A DNA stretch of 37,608 nucleotides from Betaproteobacteria bacterium HGW-Betaproteobacteria-6 (GCA_002842145.1 PHCF01000036.1:1-37608); one strand, 5' to 3'. Counted from the first letter of the stretch, positions 1 through 10,555 are shown. Made by a program: numbers and translations. Notes: generated from the sequence alone by a model not told the origin.

Positions 1-564
<564 letters not shown>

Positions 565-737
565 TTAGTTTCGCCCTGACTATTCAGCACGGGCCGTGCC
601 AGGCGTGTCGGCGATGGCGTCGGTTTTTATGTGATTGATTTTAAAGAGAGTGTCTTTGCGGTGCCCGGTGTTTTTGACGGAATGTCGAGGCTTGGCCGAT
701 GCGCGTCATCGGTTTTTCGATGCGCCGGGCCGGCGTT

Positions 738-1493
738 TCAGAACATGTCGACCAGTTGCTTGACGATCAGCACGCTGACCACGCCGAGGAATGCTTTGCG
801 GATGAAGCCGGCGCCGTGCTTGAGCGCGAGGTGGGTGCCGACATAGGCGCCGGCCAGGTTGCAGGCCGCCATGGTCAGGCCGACCGCCCACAGGATGGGG
901 CCGTGGCTGGCGAAGAAGCCGATGGCCGAGATGTTGGTGGCGACATTGACGACCTTGGCGCTGGCCGAGGCGGAGACGAAATCCATGCCGAAGACGCGGA
1001 CGAAGCCGAAGATCAGGAAGCTGCCGGTGCCCGGTCCGAAGAAACCGTCGTAGAAGCCGATGACCAGCCCGAACAAGGTGCTGCGCCAATAGTCGCCGGG
1101 GCGGGGTTCATGGGTTTCCTCCTGTCCCAGGTTCTTGCGCAGAAAGGTGTAGATGGCGACCGTCAGCATCATGACGACAACCAGCGGGCGCATGGCTTCG
1201 CGCGGAATCCAGGCGACCACGGCAGCGCCCAGCCAGGCGCCAAGCAGGGCCGCGGCGGTGGCCGGCAGCACCAGGCGCCAGGGAATGCGCACGGCGCGGG
1301 CATAGCGCCACAGCGCGGCGCTGGTGCCGGTGATACTGGCCAGCTTGTTGGTGCCGAACAGGGTCGGGATGCTGGTTTGCGGGAAGGCCGAGAGCAGCAC
1401 CGGAATCTGGATCAGACCGCCGCCGCCGACGACGGCGTCGACCATGCCGGCAAAGAAGGCGGCGGGAGCGAGGATGAACCAGTCGATCGTCAT
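738..1493 (-). CDS. TauE/SafE (TSUP) family permease
   Basis: A 251-residue integral membrane protein of the sulfite exporter TauE/SafE family. It has about eight hydrophobic segments, the N-terminal glycine-rich motif DAVVGGGGLIQIP (residues 19-31), and the second-half counterpart around YDGFFGPGTGSF, which reflects the internal duplication of this family. Members move small organosulfur or organic anions across the inner membrane. The substrate cannot be read from the sequence. It is separated from the upstream symporter gene by a strong terminator, so it is probably transcribed on its own. The start at 1493 has only a weak ribosome site. Confidence 0.88.
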   Translation of the reverse strand: MTIDWFILAPAAFFAGMVDAVVGGGGLIQIPVLLSAFPQTSIPTLFGTNKLASITGTSAALWRYARAVRIPWRLVLPATAAALLGAWLGAAVVAWIPREAMRPLVVVMMLTVAIYTFLRKNLGQEETHEPRPGDYWRSTLFGLVIGFYDGFFGPGTGSFLIFGFVRVFGMDFVSASASAKVVNVATNISAIGFFASHGPILWAVGLTMAACNLAGAYVGTHLALKHGAGFIRKAFLGVVSVLIVKQLVDMF

Positions 1494-1502
1494 GACGAAC
1501 TC

Positions 1503-1542
1503 AAAAAAATGACCCGGCGTAGGGCGCCGGGTCTTAAAAAAA
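1503..1542 (-). terminator. Rho-independent terminator after the DAACS symporter gene
   Basis: A perfect 9-bp stem (1511-1519 with 1525-1533, GACCCGGCG/CGCCGGGTC) with a 5-nt loop. Runs of seven A residues flank it on both sides on the plus strand. Read on the minus strand the hairpin is followed by a seven-U tract, so it terminates the symporter transcript. The symmetry could also make it bidirectional. Confidence 0.85.
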
Positions 1543-1582
1543 GGTTAGGCGCGAGGGCGGCCGAACCTCAGAGGAGGGATGG

Positions 1583-2887
1583 TTACGCGGTGACCGGCAG
1601 GGCGTCCTCGCTCGGTACCGGGAGCGCCGTATCGATGTCGGCGAGCGACTCGTCGACCGGGTCGATGGCTTTCTCCCACTTGGCGACGACGGCGGTGGCA
1701 ATGGCGTTGCCCAGTACGTTGGTCGCCGTCCGACCCATGTCGAGGAAGTGATCGATGCCGAGGATGAGCAGCAGGCCGGCCTCGGGCAGCCCGAACATGG
1801 GCAGCACGGCGGCGACGACGACCAGCGAGGAGCGCGGCACGCCGGCCACGCCCTTGCTCGAGATCATGAGGACGAGCAGCATGGTGATCTGCGTTCCCAG
1901 GCTGAGGTCGATGCCGTAGGCCTGGCCGATGAACAGCGCGGCGAAGGCGCAGTAGAGCATCGAGCCGTCGAGGTTGAAGGAGTAGCCCAGGGGCAGGACG
2001 AAGCCGGTGATGCGGTCCTTGACGCCGAATTTCTCGAGCTGCTCCATGAGCTTGGGGTAGGCCGATTCGCTGCTCGCCGTCGAGAAGCCGAGCAACATCG
2101 GGCTGCGCACCAGCTTGAGCAGGCGGAAGACTTCCTTGCCGAGTACGAAATAACCGGCGCCAATAAGCACCAGCCACAGCACGGCGAGGGCGATGTAGAA
2201 GCTGGCCAGCAGCTTGCCGAAGACGACCAGCATGCCCAGGCCCTGGGTCGTGATGATGCCGGCGACAGCGCCGAAGACGCCGATCGGGGCGAAGCGCATG
2301 ACGTAGTCGGTGACCTTGAGCATGACGTGCACGATTTCTTCCATCGTGTTCACCAGGCTGCGCGCCGTCTGGTTGTGCAGGTGGCCGAGCGCCAGGCCGA
2401 AGAAGACGGCGAAGACGAGGATCTGCAGGATTTCATTGGCGGCCATCGCCTCGAAGAAATTCTTCGGGAAGACGTGGGTGATGAAATCCTTGAGGTTCAG
2501 CGCGCTGGTTTTCAGGCCGACCGCCGCACCGACTTCGGGCAACGGCACGCCGAGGTTGGCGCCGGGTTGTAGCAGGTTGGCAAAGACCAGGCCGAGGGCC
2601 AGCGAACACAGCGAGGCGGCGACGAACCAGCCAAGCGCCCTGGCGCCGATCCGGCCGACCGTCTTCGAGTCGCCCATGCCGGCCAGGCCGACGACCAGGG
2701 TGGCGAAGACGAGCGGGGCGATGATCATCTTGATCAGGCGCAGGAAAATGTTGGTCAGGATGCCGAAGTAGCCGGCGATGTCCTTGGCTTCGGCCGGGCT
2801 GCCGGCCAGCGTGTTGCAGGCGTAACCGACAATGACGCCGAGCACCATGGCGATCATGATCAGGGTGGTTAACCGGTTCATTTTCAT
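1583..2887 (-). CDS. DAACS family dicarboxylate/amino acid:cation symporter (DctA/GltP-like)
   Basis: A 434-residue inner-membrane symporter of the dicarboxylate/amino acid:cation symporter family, which imports C4-dicarboxylates or acidic amino acids with protons or sodium. Visible signatures are the serine-rich re-entrant loop GFSTASSESAYPKL, the NLDGSMLY segment corresponding to the unwound TM7 NMDGT motif, the second hairpin SSKGVAGVPRSS, and the TM8 substrate-binding stretch DMGRTATNVLGN. The start at 2887 follows an AAGGAAA site. The gene begins 39 bp after the aspartase stop and likely shares its transcript, which argues for aspartate or fumarate as cargo. Specificity is inferred from context. 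Confidence 0.92.
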   Translation of the reverse strand: MKMNRLTTLIMIAMVLGVIVGYACNTLAGSPAEAKDIAGYFGILTNIFLRLIKMIIAPLVFATLVVGLAGMGDSKTVGRIGARALGWFVAASLCSLALGLVFANLLQPGANLGVPLPEVGAAVGLKTSALNLKDFITHVFPKNFFEAMAANEILQILVFAVFFGLALGHLHNQTARSLVNTMEEIVHVMLKVTDYVMRFAPIGVFGAVAGIITTQGLGMLVVFGKLLASFYIALAVLWLVLIGAGYFVLGKEVFRLLKLVRSPMLLGFSTASSESAYPKLMEQLEKFGVKDRITGFVLPLGYSFNLDGSMLYCAFAALFIGQAYGIDLSLGTQITMLLVLMISSKGVAGVPRSSLVVVAAVLPMFGLPEAGLLLILGIDHFLDMGRTATNVLGNAIATAVVAKWEKAIDPVDESLADIDTALPVPSEDALPVTA

Positions 2888-2926
2888 GATGGTTTCCTTG
2901 TTGTGTGCATTGAATGAAGGTTTTGC

Positions 2927-4351
<1,425 letters not shown>

Positions 4352-4584
4352 GTTGTCTCTCCGCTTCAGTGTTGTCGTTGGTCCGGCTGGCGTGCCGTCC
4401 ATTGCCTTGTCTTTTGCACGTGTCATGCCAGCGGCAATTGAATTGCGGGGTGCTGATTTTTAAAGGCTTTTTGGGCGTGGCGATGCAGAGGTGCCGGATT
4501 CCCGAGGTTTTGGCCGGGCGGGTGTTCGGTTTTCCGAGGGGGCGCGATACGCGTTTCGCTTGATCGGGCGCGACCCAAAAACAA
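4352..4584. other. Intergenic region upstream of aspA
   Basis: About 230 bases between the aspA start and the terminator of the neighbouring lipid-glycosylation operon. The aspA promoter must lie here, but I see no convincing -35/-10 pair, operator palindrome or small gene. Confidence 0.4.
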
Positions 4585-4608
4585 AAAACCGCCGGGTTCG
4601 GCGGTTTT
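4585..4608 (-). terminator. Rho-independent terminator of the GT2-ArnT-PAP2 operon
   Basis: A perfect 9-bp stem, AAAACCGCC (4585-4593) with GGCGGTTTT (4600-4608), and a 6-nt loop. Read on the minus strand it is followed by a long U-rich tract (TTTTTTGTTTTT). It lies 39 bp past the PAP2 stop codon. Confidence 0.85.
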
Positions 4609-4643
4609 CATTTTTGGGCATTATTTCCGGTTGACCGTGGAAA
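4609..4643 (-). repeat. Copy A of a dispersed repeat (core ACGGTCAACCGG)
   Basis: On the minus strand, ACGGTCAACCGG (reverse complement of 4627-4638) is followed by AAATAATGCCCAAAAATGAAAA. The copy sits between the PAP2 stop codon and its terminator. It matches the copies near 15650 and 33990 in the core and in the following A-rich, CCCAAAA-type tail. Confidence 0.6.
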
Positions 4644-4646
4644 CGC

Positions 4647-5336
4647 TCATTTCTCGCTCGGCGGCAGCCATTTCAGCCGCCGGAAAACCCATTCCGTCAG
4701 CCACAGGCTGAAATAGGTCGCGAACCACGCGAAAATGGTGTCGGACAGGAAATGCCCGCCGGCGGTCATGCGCACCACGGCGAGCAGCGTTCCGGCGGCC
4801 AGGCTGGCCAGCAGCCAGCGTCGGCGCACGGCGGGAGCGCCAAGCCAGCCGAAGGCCATGACGAAGGCAGCGGTGGCGACATGGCCGCTGACGAAGGAGC
4901 AGTTCTTCTCGCACTGGTTGGTCGGCACGAAGGCCGGGGTGAATTTGAACGGCCCGCCGAATTGCGCCACCGTTGCCGGCCGCGCCCGGTGCCAGCCATC
5001 CTTGAGCGTCGCATCGACAAGCAGAACCGGCCCGAGCAAGGCCGCAGCGAGCAGGAAGCCGAAGGTCGTCCGACGCGCATGCAGCCAGCGCAGGCGCTTG
5101 ATGCCGCCGAGCAGCAGGCCGCCGAGGAGGATGACGAGCAGCGCCTGTCCGACGCGCGGCGTGCCACGGTAGATCAGTTCGAACAGCGGCCAGTTGCCGC
5201 CGGAAAACGCCCATTTGCCGTCGTCGTAGAAAACCCGGCTGGCGGCCAGGTCGATCTCCGGGAAAGCGACGAAGAGGATAGCGAGCAGCGCAAAAACGAC
5301 GCTGGCGACGCGAAGCTCAATAACCCTTGAAGTCAT
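4647..5336 (-). CDS. PAP2-superfamily membrane phosphatase
   Basis: A 229-residue membrane phosphatase with all three PAP2 motifs: K112-x6-R119-P120, S150-G151-H152 and R189-x5-H195-x3-D199. These enzymes dephosphorylate lipid phosphates such as undecaprenyl pyrophosphate, phosphatidylglycerol phosphate or lipid A phosphates. About six membrane segments surround the motifs, and the active site probably faces the periplasm. The chosen ATG at 5336 overlaps the end of the glycosyltransferase gene by 20 bp, indicating translational coupling. Its partners suggest recycling of a polyprenyl carrier or lipid A remodelling; the substrate is inferred only from context. It is the last gene before the terminator. 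Confidence 0.87.
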   Translation of the reverse strand: MTSRVIELRVASVVFALLAILFVAFPEIDLAASRVFYDDGKWAFSGGNWPLFELIYRGTPRVGQALLVILLGGLLLGGIKRLRWLHARRTTFGFLLAAALLGPVLLVDATLKDGWHRARPATVAQFGGPFKFTPAFVPTNQCEKNCSFVSGHVATAAFVMAFGWLGAPAVRRRWLLASLAAGTLLAVVRMTAGGHFLSDTIFAWFATYFSLWLTEWVFRRLKWLPPSEK

Positions 5337-6777
5337 GCAGCAGGTAAACATCCATGTTGCGGCTGGTCGTCGCATCGAGCGGCGCTTTCAGCGTGGCCAG
5401 CTTTTCAATGCGGGCGAAGCGCGGGGCGAAGTCGGCGCCCGGTGCCGTGTCGGTGATCAGGATCGCATCCTTGCCGACGTAGGGGCGCAGGTCGGTCGTC
5501 AGCTTGTAATGGTCGCTGGCAATGCCCGAGGGGTTCCAGCTGGCGGCCAGCGGCTTGAGGTCGCGCAGTTCGTAGAGCATGTGGGCGAGCAGGGTGCGGT
5601 TGTCGGCGACTAGCACGGTGTCGGGGTGGGCTTGCACGACGGGCTTGAGTTGCCGGCCCAGTTCGTCCCAGCCCATGGCCCGCTTGAACGGGTTCAGTTT
5701 TGCCTGTTTTTCCGGGTTGACCGTAGCAATCACCTGCGGCCAGTGATAGACCAGCCCGACGAGCAAAACGTTGATCGCCAGCCCGCCCACTAGCAGCTTT
5801 TTCTTCTCGCGTTGCAGCAGCCAGGCGACGGCAGCGATGACGGCCGGCGCGAAGGCGGGCGCCGCCCAGTTGGCGTTGGCGCTGCTCTTCATGGCCTGGG
5901 CCGAAACGACGATCCACAGCGGCAGCGCGAACCACAGCAGGAGGCGGGTCCGGTCGTCGCGCCAGCTTTCGCGAACGCGAACGAGGAGCAGCACGAAGAC
6001 GCTGCCCAGTACCGGGCCGAAGGCGATCCATTGCGCTGCCCAGAACTCGCCGAGCGAGGCCAGCCCGCCGCCGGCGGCGCGGTTCAGCGTGATGTCGGCG
6101 GTGTGCTTGAGGGTCGGGAAATCGTGGCTGATGTTCCAGACGATGTTCGGCGACAGGAGGAGCAGCGCCAGAGCGACGGCCAGCCAGGGCTTGGCCGAGG
6201 CCAGCCGGGGCCGGTGAAAGGCGAGCAGGAACAGGAAGGCGGCGCCGAGCCAGGCCGCCATGGTGTATTTGGAGAGCAGGCCGAGGCCGCAGACCAGCCC
6301 GAGCAGCAACCAGTCGGCCCAGGTGTCGCTGTCCAGTGCACGCAGCAAGGCCCACAGCGCCAGCGCCCAGAACAGGGTGAGCAGCGCGTCGGTCGACACG
6401 AACAGGCCGAGCCACGAGAAAATCGGCAGGGTCAGCACCGCGACGGCCGACCAGAAGGCGACGCGCTCGTCGTAGAGCCGGCGGGCAACCAGCCAGCAGG
6501 CAGCGGCGGCCAGCGGGTAGCAGAGCATGGACAACGCCTTGACGCCGACCAGACCGTCGCCGAACAGGGCGGTCGATAACCAGATCAGCGCCGCGACACC
6601 GGGCGGCTTGGAGAAGTAGCCCCAGTCGAGATGCTGCGCCCAGGTCCAGTATTGCGCCTCATCGACGTAAAGCGTGATGCCGAGGTTGGGCAACAGCCAG
6701 AGGCGCCAGGCGAGCAGCGCGGCCGTCAGGCCAAACAGCCATTTCACGCTGTTTTTGCCGTTGACCGTCGCATTCAC
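5317..6777 (-). CDS. ArnT/PMT-like lipid-linked glycosyltransferase
   Basis: A 486-residue integral membrane glycosyltransferase of the PMT/ArnT (GT39/GT83) superfamily, which transfers a sugar from a polyprenyl-phosphate donor on the periplasmic face. The first periplasmic loop carries the acidic motif DEAQYW at residues 39-44, followed by YFSKPPG, both characteristic of this family. About ten to twelve hydrophobic helices follow, then a soluble C-terminal region of about 130 residues. The start codon overlaps the GT2 stop by 4 bp (ATGA). Its first codons (MNATVNGKNS) and an internal stretch (ATVNPEKQAKLN) both coincide with copies of the dispersed repeat of this window. The acceptor is unknown: lipid A, a glycan or protein are all possible. 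Confidence 0.87.
   Translation of the reverse strand: MNATVNGKNSVKWLFGLTAALLAWRLWLLPNLGITLYVDEAQYWTWAQHLDWGYFSKPPGVAALIWLSTALFGDGLVGVKALSMLCYPLAAAACWLVARRLYDERVAFWSAVAVLTLPIFSWLGLFVSTDALLTLFWALALWALLRALDSDTWADWLLLGLVCGLGLLSKYTMAAWLGAAFLFLLAFHRPRLASAKPWLAVALALLLLSPNIVWNISHDFPTLKHTADITLNRAAGGGLASLGEFWAAQWIAFGPVLGSVFVLLLVRVRESWRDDRTRLLLWFALPLWIVVSAQAMKSSANANWAAPAFAPAVIAAVAWLLQREKKKLLVGGLAINVLLVGLVYHWPQVIATVNPEKQAKLNPFKRAMGWDELGRQLKPVVQAHPDTVLVADNRTLLAHMLYELRDLKPLAASWNPSGIASDHYKLTTDLRPYVGKDAILITDTAPGADFAPRFARIEKLATLKAPLDATTSRNMDVYLLHDFKGY
5693..5732 (-). repeat. Copy B of the dispersed repeat, inside the ArnT-like gene
   Basis: On the minus strand GATTGCTACGGTCAACC is followed by CGGAAAAACAGGCAAAACTGAA, encoding IATVNPEKQAKLN. 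It is close to the intergenic copy at 15640-15680 over about 40 bases, although it is in coding sequence here. Confidence 0.5.
6741..6777 (-). repeat. Copy C (divergent) of the dispersed repeat at the ArnT-like start
   Basis: The first codons of the ArnT-like gene read AATGCGACGGTCAACGGC then AAAAACAG, matching the repeat core with two or three changes. Similarity fades after about 27 bases. Confidence 0.35.
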
Positions 6778-7796
6778 GCCGGCTTGTGCCAGCCTTCGTC
6801 AGCCGCCAGCTTGTCTTCCGGACGAGCCGAGTAGGAGCGGATGGTGCCGGATTCGAAGTAGATGCGGGCGAGCAGTTCGGACAGTACGCCGGTCGTGATG
6901 AAGTGAATGCCGGCGATCAGTGTGCCGATGCCGACGATGAGCAGCGGACGACCGCCGATGTTCTCGCCGAGGCCGAACTTGACCCAGGCCAGCCAGGTCA
7001 TGATCAGCCCGGACAGGGCCGTCAGGCCGAGGCCGATGCCGCCGAAGAAGTGACCGGGGCGGGCGCGGAAACGCATGAAGAAATAGACCGCGATCAAATC
7101 GAGAATGACGCGGAAGGTGCGCGAAATGCCGTACTTTGAGACGCCGGCCGTGCGCGCGTGGTGCGTCGTCGGCTCCTGGGCGATGCGGCGCGGCGTGGTG
7201 ACGGTAGCCAGCCAGGCCGGAATGAAGCGGTGCATTTCGCCGTACAGGCGCACGCTCTTGATCACGCTGCCGCGGAAAGCCTTGAGGCTGCAGCCGTAAT
7301 CGCGCAGATGGACGCCGGTCATGCGGGCGATCAGCTTGTTGGCGATTTTCGACGGAATCTTGCGCAGGAACAGGCCGTCCTGACGGTTCTGGCGCCAGCC
7401 GGCAACCAGGTCGAGGTCTTCGTTGATGAGCCGGGCGACCATGCGCGGAATGTCGATCGGATCGTTCTGCAGATCGCCATCCATGGTCACGATCACATCG
7501 CCGCGGGCGGCGTCGATGCCGGCCTGCATGGCCGCCGTCTGCTTGAAATTGCGCGTCAGCTCGACGACGCGGACGTGCGGGCCGTATTCGCGCGAACACT
7601 GCACGGCACGATCGACCGTCGCATCGCTACTGCCGTCATCGACCAGCACCAGCTCCCACGGATGGTCGTAGCCGACCAGCGCCTCATGCACGCGCTTGAC
7701 CAGCGGTGCGATGTTGTCTTCCTCGTTGTAGAACGGGACGACGATGGAAAGGCTGTGCGGGGGAATTTCGGGAACGGCGGCGATGACTGCGCTCAT
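6774..7796 (-). CDS. Family 2 glycosyltransferase, polyprenyl-phosphate type (ArnC/GtrB/DPM-like)
   Basis: A 340-residue enzyme that probably makes a polyprenyl-phosphate-linked sugar for the ArnT-like transferase encoded next. The GT-A domain shows SIVVPFYNEEDNI at the N-terminus, DDGSSD (residues 53-58) and the metal-binding D106-G-D108 in TMDGDLQNDP. Two hydrophobic segments near the C-terminus (about residues 235-300) anchor it in the inner membrane, as in ArnC and GtrB. The ATG at 7796 fits the domain start; a longer frame begins at 7814. It overlaps the following gene by 4 bp, so the three genes form one translationally coupled unit. Confidence 0.88.
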   Translation of the reverse strand: MSAVIAAVPEIPPHSLSIVVPFYNEEDNIAPLVKRVHEALVGYDHPWELVLVDDGSSDATVDRAVQCSREYGPHVRVVELTRNFKQTAAMQAGIDAARGDVIVTMDGDLQNDPIDIPRMVARLINEDLDLVAGWRQNRQDGLFLRKIPSKIANKLIARMTGVHLRDYGCSLKAFRGSVIKSVRLYGEMHRFIPAWLATVTTPRRIAQEPTTHHARTAGVSKYGISRTFRVILDLIAVYFFMRFRARPGHFFGGIGLGLTALSGLIMTWLAWVKFGLGENIGGRPLLIVGIGTLIAGIHFITTGVLSELLARIYFESGTIRSYSARPEDKLAADEGWHKPA

Positions 7797-7952
7797 AGGT
7801 GAGTCCGGCGGCAAGTGGCTAAATAAGCGCGCATTTTAACGTGAAAGTCGTCGGCGAGCGCCGAATAAGCCACGCCGCGGCATTGTGCTCACGGTATATG
7901 CATAAGCGCTATCCGGGGGCGCACTGCCAAAGGCGAAGGCGTCGAAGACAGC

Positions 7953-8492
7953 CTATTTCTTGATGAGCCACCACGACATCCAGCGCGACAGCCGTGGCAT
8001 CACCAGGTAGGACATGGCCAGCGCAACCAGCGCCGTAAACACCGCAGTTCTGAGCAGGAAGGGCCAGCCGGCGAGCAGAGGGGCGACCAGCCAGAGGAGG
8101 AGGGCAACGGTCGGAAAGATGCCCAGCCAGCTGACCAGGGTCATCCGCCATTTGGGGGGCGGGCTGCTGGCCGGAATCGGCGTTGGCGCAAACCAGGCAT
8201 CGAGGCCGGTGAGCAGACGGTATTCCGGGTCGCCTTCGGCGACGGCACGCAGGCGCTCCTGCCAGAGCGCTCTCTGGGGCGAGGCGTTCCAGCGTTCGAG
8301 ATCGGCTTCGGTGGCGAAGCGCTGGACGATCTGATACTCGCCACCGGCGCTTTCCGGCGGGATCAACTGGGCGGCCAGATAGCCCGGAAACCGGCTGGCA
8401 TCGGCGAACATGGCGCGGATCAGCGCCTCGTAGGCTTCTTCGCAGCCGGCTTTGGCCTTGCGTCGGACGACGCGAACAAGCGGTTCTGTCAT
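7953..8492 (-). CDS. ABM-domain protein with two C-terminal membrane helices
   Basis: A 179-residue protein. Residues 1-95 resemble the antibiotic biosynthesis monooxygenase (ABM) ferredoxin-like fold ([16 protein letters not shown], then the [20 protein letters not shown] stretch typical of the family). Residues 117-140 and 146-166 are two hydrophobic helices followed by a basic tail. Small ABM proteins include quinol and anthrone monooxygenases, but many have no known activity. Its ATG overlaps the stop of the sigma-54 regulator gene (ATGA), so it should be made together with the phenol sensor. I cannot assign a reaction. A role in handling quinones formed from catechols at the membrane is speculation. 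Confidence 0.75.
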   Translation of the reverse strand: MTEPLVRVVRRKAKAGCEEAYEALIRAMFADASRFPGYLAAQLIPPESAGGEYQIVQRFATEADLERWNASPQRALWQERLRAVAEGDPEYRLLTGLDAWFAPTPIPASSPPPKWRMTLVSWLGIFPTVALLLWLVAPLLAGWPFLLRTAVFTALVALAMSYLVMPRLSRWMSWWLIKK

Positions 8493-10162
8493 GGTGTATT
8501 GCGCTTCAGTCGGTATTGCAGTTGAGGGCGGGTAATACCGAGCACCCGGGCGGCCCCAGCCAGATTGCCGTCGGCGCGCTTGACGGCTTCGGTGAGCAGT
8601 GCCTCTTCGAGCTGTTCCAGCGACAGTCCGCTCGCAATGATCGAATCGAGCAGACTGGAGCTGCATTTGGGGACGTTTTCCTGCTCCAGCGAGCCAGAGG
8701 CGGAAATGGCGGACTCCCACGACTTCGCTTCGCTGACATGCGTGAACAGGTGCTCCAGTTCGATCCAGCCACCCTGCGGGGCAAGGATGACACCGCGTTC
8801 GATCATGTTTTCCAGTTCGCGCACATTACCGGGCCACGGATAACCCTTCATTGCCTGCAGGGTCTTGTCGGTGACGCCGAGCAGGCGTTTTTCGTGCAGC
8901 GTCGAAAAGCGGCCGAGCATCGCTTCGACCAGCGGCTGAATGTCGGCGACGCGTTCGCGCAGCGGCGGAATGGTCACCGGGTAAACATTCAGGCGATAGT
9001 ACAGATCGGAACGGAAACGGCCTTCCTTGACGGCATTGGCCAGGTCGACGTTGGTTGCCGCGACGAGACGGATATTGACCTTGCGTGTCCGGTCGTCGCC
9101 GAGGCGTTCGATTTCGCCTTCCTGCAGCACGCGCAGCAGTTTGGCCTGAGCGGCCAGCGGCAATTCGCCGATTTCGTCGAGAAACAGCGTGCCGCCATCG
9201 GCCCGCTCGAATTTACCCATGCGTGAACTTTGGGCACCGGTGAAAGCCCCTTTCTCGACGCCGAACAATTCGGATTCGATCAGGTCGTGGGGCAGGGCGG
9301 CGCAGTTGATGGCGACGAAGGGGCCTTGCCGGCGTGCGCTTTCCTGATGCAGGGCGCGGGCAAAGCGTTCCTTGCCGACCCCGGTTTCGCCAAGAAGGAG
9401 GACGGTGACCGACGTGCGGGAGGCCTTGGAAACGAGTTCCTGGGCTTGTTTGAAACCGTTGGAGATGCCGACCAGTTGCGGGGTCTGGACGTTCTGGGTG
9501 ATCGTCGTGCGGAGATACTCGACCTGGGTGCGCAGTTCCAGCAGGTGGTTGAGCATGGGGTCGGACTGGAAGTAACTGGCGTGCTCCTCCGCATCTTCCC
9601 ATTCCTCCAGCGGCTTGCCGACGATGCGGCAATTGTTGTCGCCGCAGGCCACGCACTCGACTTCCTTGAACAGGATGAACTTGCCGACGAAGGCCGACGT
9701 GTAACCGGAGGCATAGCCGATCTGCGACCAGCAGACCGGTTCGTTGGAGCGGCCAAACTCCTTCATGTGAACGTCCTGCTCCCAGGAGTTGTCCCAGAGG
9801 AACTCACCCTCGAAGTGGCCGGTTTCGATATCCATTTTGAGGTTGACCGGCGTCACCCGGACGATGCCTTCGAGCATGTGCAACTGGGGGCCGGTGAAGA
9901 ACGCGTCCTGCAACGACTGGTGGGCACGAATCCGTTTGGCCAGCTCGGCATCGCGCACACCCGAGGCGTAGCCCATGCGGGTCAGGATGCGCCGCGTCTG
10001 CTCCTTGCCGACCGAATCGACCAGTTCCCTGCGCAGCGTGCCGAGCGCCGCCGTGTGCATGAGGATCATCCGGTTCTCACCGAGCCAGATCGTGCCGTCG
10101 CTTTCGCAAAACTTGACCAGATTTCTCAGGTCGTTTGATTCCGGGTACTGAATCGTCGTCAT
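8489..10162 (-). CDS. dmpR: Phenol-responsive sigma-54 activator, DmpR/MopR/PoxR type
   Basis: A 557-residue NtrC-class activator. It has an N-terminal XylR_N/V4R sensor (about 15-200), a B-linker, an AAA+ ATPase (about 232-465) and a C-terminal Fis-type helix-turn-helix (about 515-553). Walker A GETGVGKE is at 258-265, the sigma-54 contact loop GAFTGA at 305-310, and Walker B LFLDE ends at D329-E330. From family knowledge of MopR, zinc ligands C155/E178/C181/C189 and phenol-pocket residues H106 and W134 align with a constant offset of 11 to C144, E167, C170, C178, H95 and W123 here. This makes phenol or a close analogue a well-supported effector. The start at 10162 has AGAGAGAC upstream. It is divergent from dmpK, whose promoter region carries matching binding sites. 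Confidence 0.95.
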   Translation of the reverse strand: MTTIQYPESNDLRNLVKFCESDGTIWLGENRMILMHTAALGTLRRELVDSVGKEQTRRILTRMGYASGVRDAELAKRIRAHQSLQDAFFTGPQLHMLEGIVRVTPVNLKMDIETGHFEGEFLWDNSWEQDVHMKEFGRSNEPVCWSQIGYASGYTSAFVGKFILFKEVECVACGDNNCRIVGKPLEEWEDAEEHASYFQSDPMLNHLLELRTQVEYLRTTITQNVQTPQLVGISNGFKQAQELVSKASRTSVTVLLLGETGVGKERFARALHQESARRQGPFVAINCAALPHDLIESELFGVEKGAFTGAQSSRMGKFERADGGTLFLDEIGELPLAAQAKLLRVLQEGEIERLGDDRTRKVNIRLVAATNVDLANAVKEGRFRSDLYYRLNVYPVTIPPLRERVADIQPLVEAMLGRFSTLHEKRLLGVTDKTLQAMKGYPWPGNVRELENMIERGVILAPQGGWIELEHLFTHVSEAKSWESAISASGSLEQENVPKCSSSLLDSIIASGLSLEQLEEALLTEAVKRADGNLAGAARVLGITRPQLQYRLKRNTP

Positions 10163-10428
10163 TTTGTCTCTCTGCCGTTCAATGCCGGAGGGCTTTGCTC
10201 GGCATTGTTTTTTTGTGTCAGCAACGCCGTTTGGCGGCATTGGCTGGGTACTGAATTTTCAACGAATTGCACAACGAAGAATTCTCGAGATTATTTCATG
10301 ATTTTGAGATTCCGTGGCGATCCGCTTTTTTGGCTATTACCTTCGTCAAGTATAAACAGTGTGCTTCGTCAGCTTGGCGTGCGGCGAAATATCAGCCCGG
10401 AATTCGGTCGTTTTTTCGTTTGATGCAA

Positions 10429-10444
10429 TTGATCAATTGATTAA
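10429..10444 (+). promoter_or_regulatory. DmpR/XylR-type upstream activating site 1
   Basis: TTGATCAATTGATTAA matches 15 of 16 positions of the inverted-repeat consensus TTGATCAATTGATCAA known for XylR/DmpR-class activators. It is centred about 105 bp upstream of the -24 element, the usual range for enhancer-like sites. Confidence 0.85.
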
Positions 10445-10451
10445 CTGGCGA

Positions 10452-10467
10452 TGAATCGATTGATCAA
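10452..10467 (+). promoter_or_regulatory. DmpR/XylR-type upstream activating site 2
   Basis: TGAATCGATTGATCAA matches about 13 of 16 consensus positions, with the right half-site perfect. Its centre is 23 bp from that of site 1, so the two sites are roughly two helical turns apart. Confidence 0.65.
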
Positions 10468-10539
10468 AACGTAATTTGTAATCGCGCCTGGTTGCCCTTG
10501 AAATTTAGAATTTTCAATAAAAACAGTGAGTTGCCTTTC

Positions 10540-10555
10540 TGGCACGCTCCTTGAA
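10540..10555 (+). promoter_or_regulatory. Sigma-54 promoter of the phenol hydroxylase operon
   Basis: TGGCAC-N5-TTGAA against the consensus TGGCAC-N5-TTGCA. The -24 element is perfect and the spacing correct; the -12 GC is replaced by GA. It lies about 50 bp before the dmpK start and downstream of the activator sites, so the assignment is strong despite the -12 change. Confidence 0.8.

Noticed and set aside
696..717. Hairpin CCGATG/CATCGG followed by TTTTT on the plus strand
   Set aside because: It would terminate plus-strand transcription, but no plus-strand gene precedes it and the stem is only 6 bp; probably chance or relevant only to antisense RNA.
699..1751. Long plus-strand open frame of 350 codons opposite the TauE and symporter genes
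   Set aside because: It is a shadow of GC-rich codons on the opposite strand; the product is low-complexity with no family signature, while the minus-strand genes have clear motifs.
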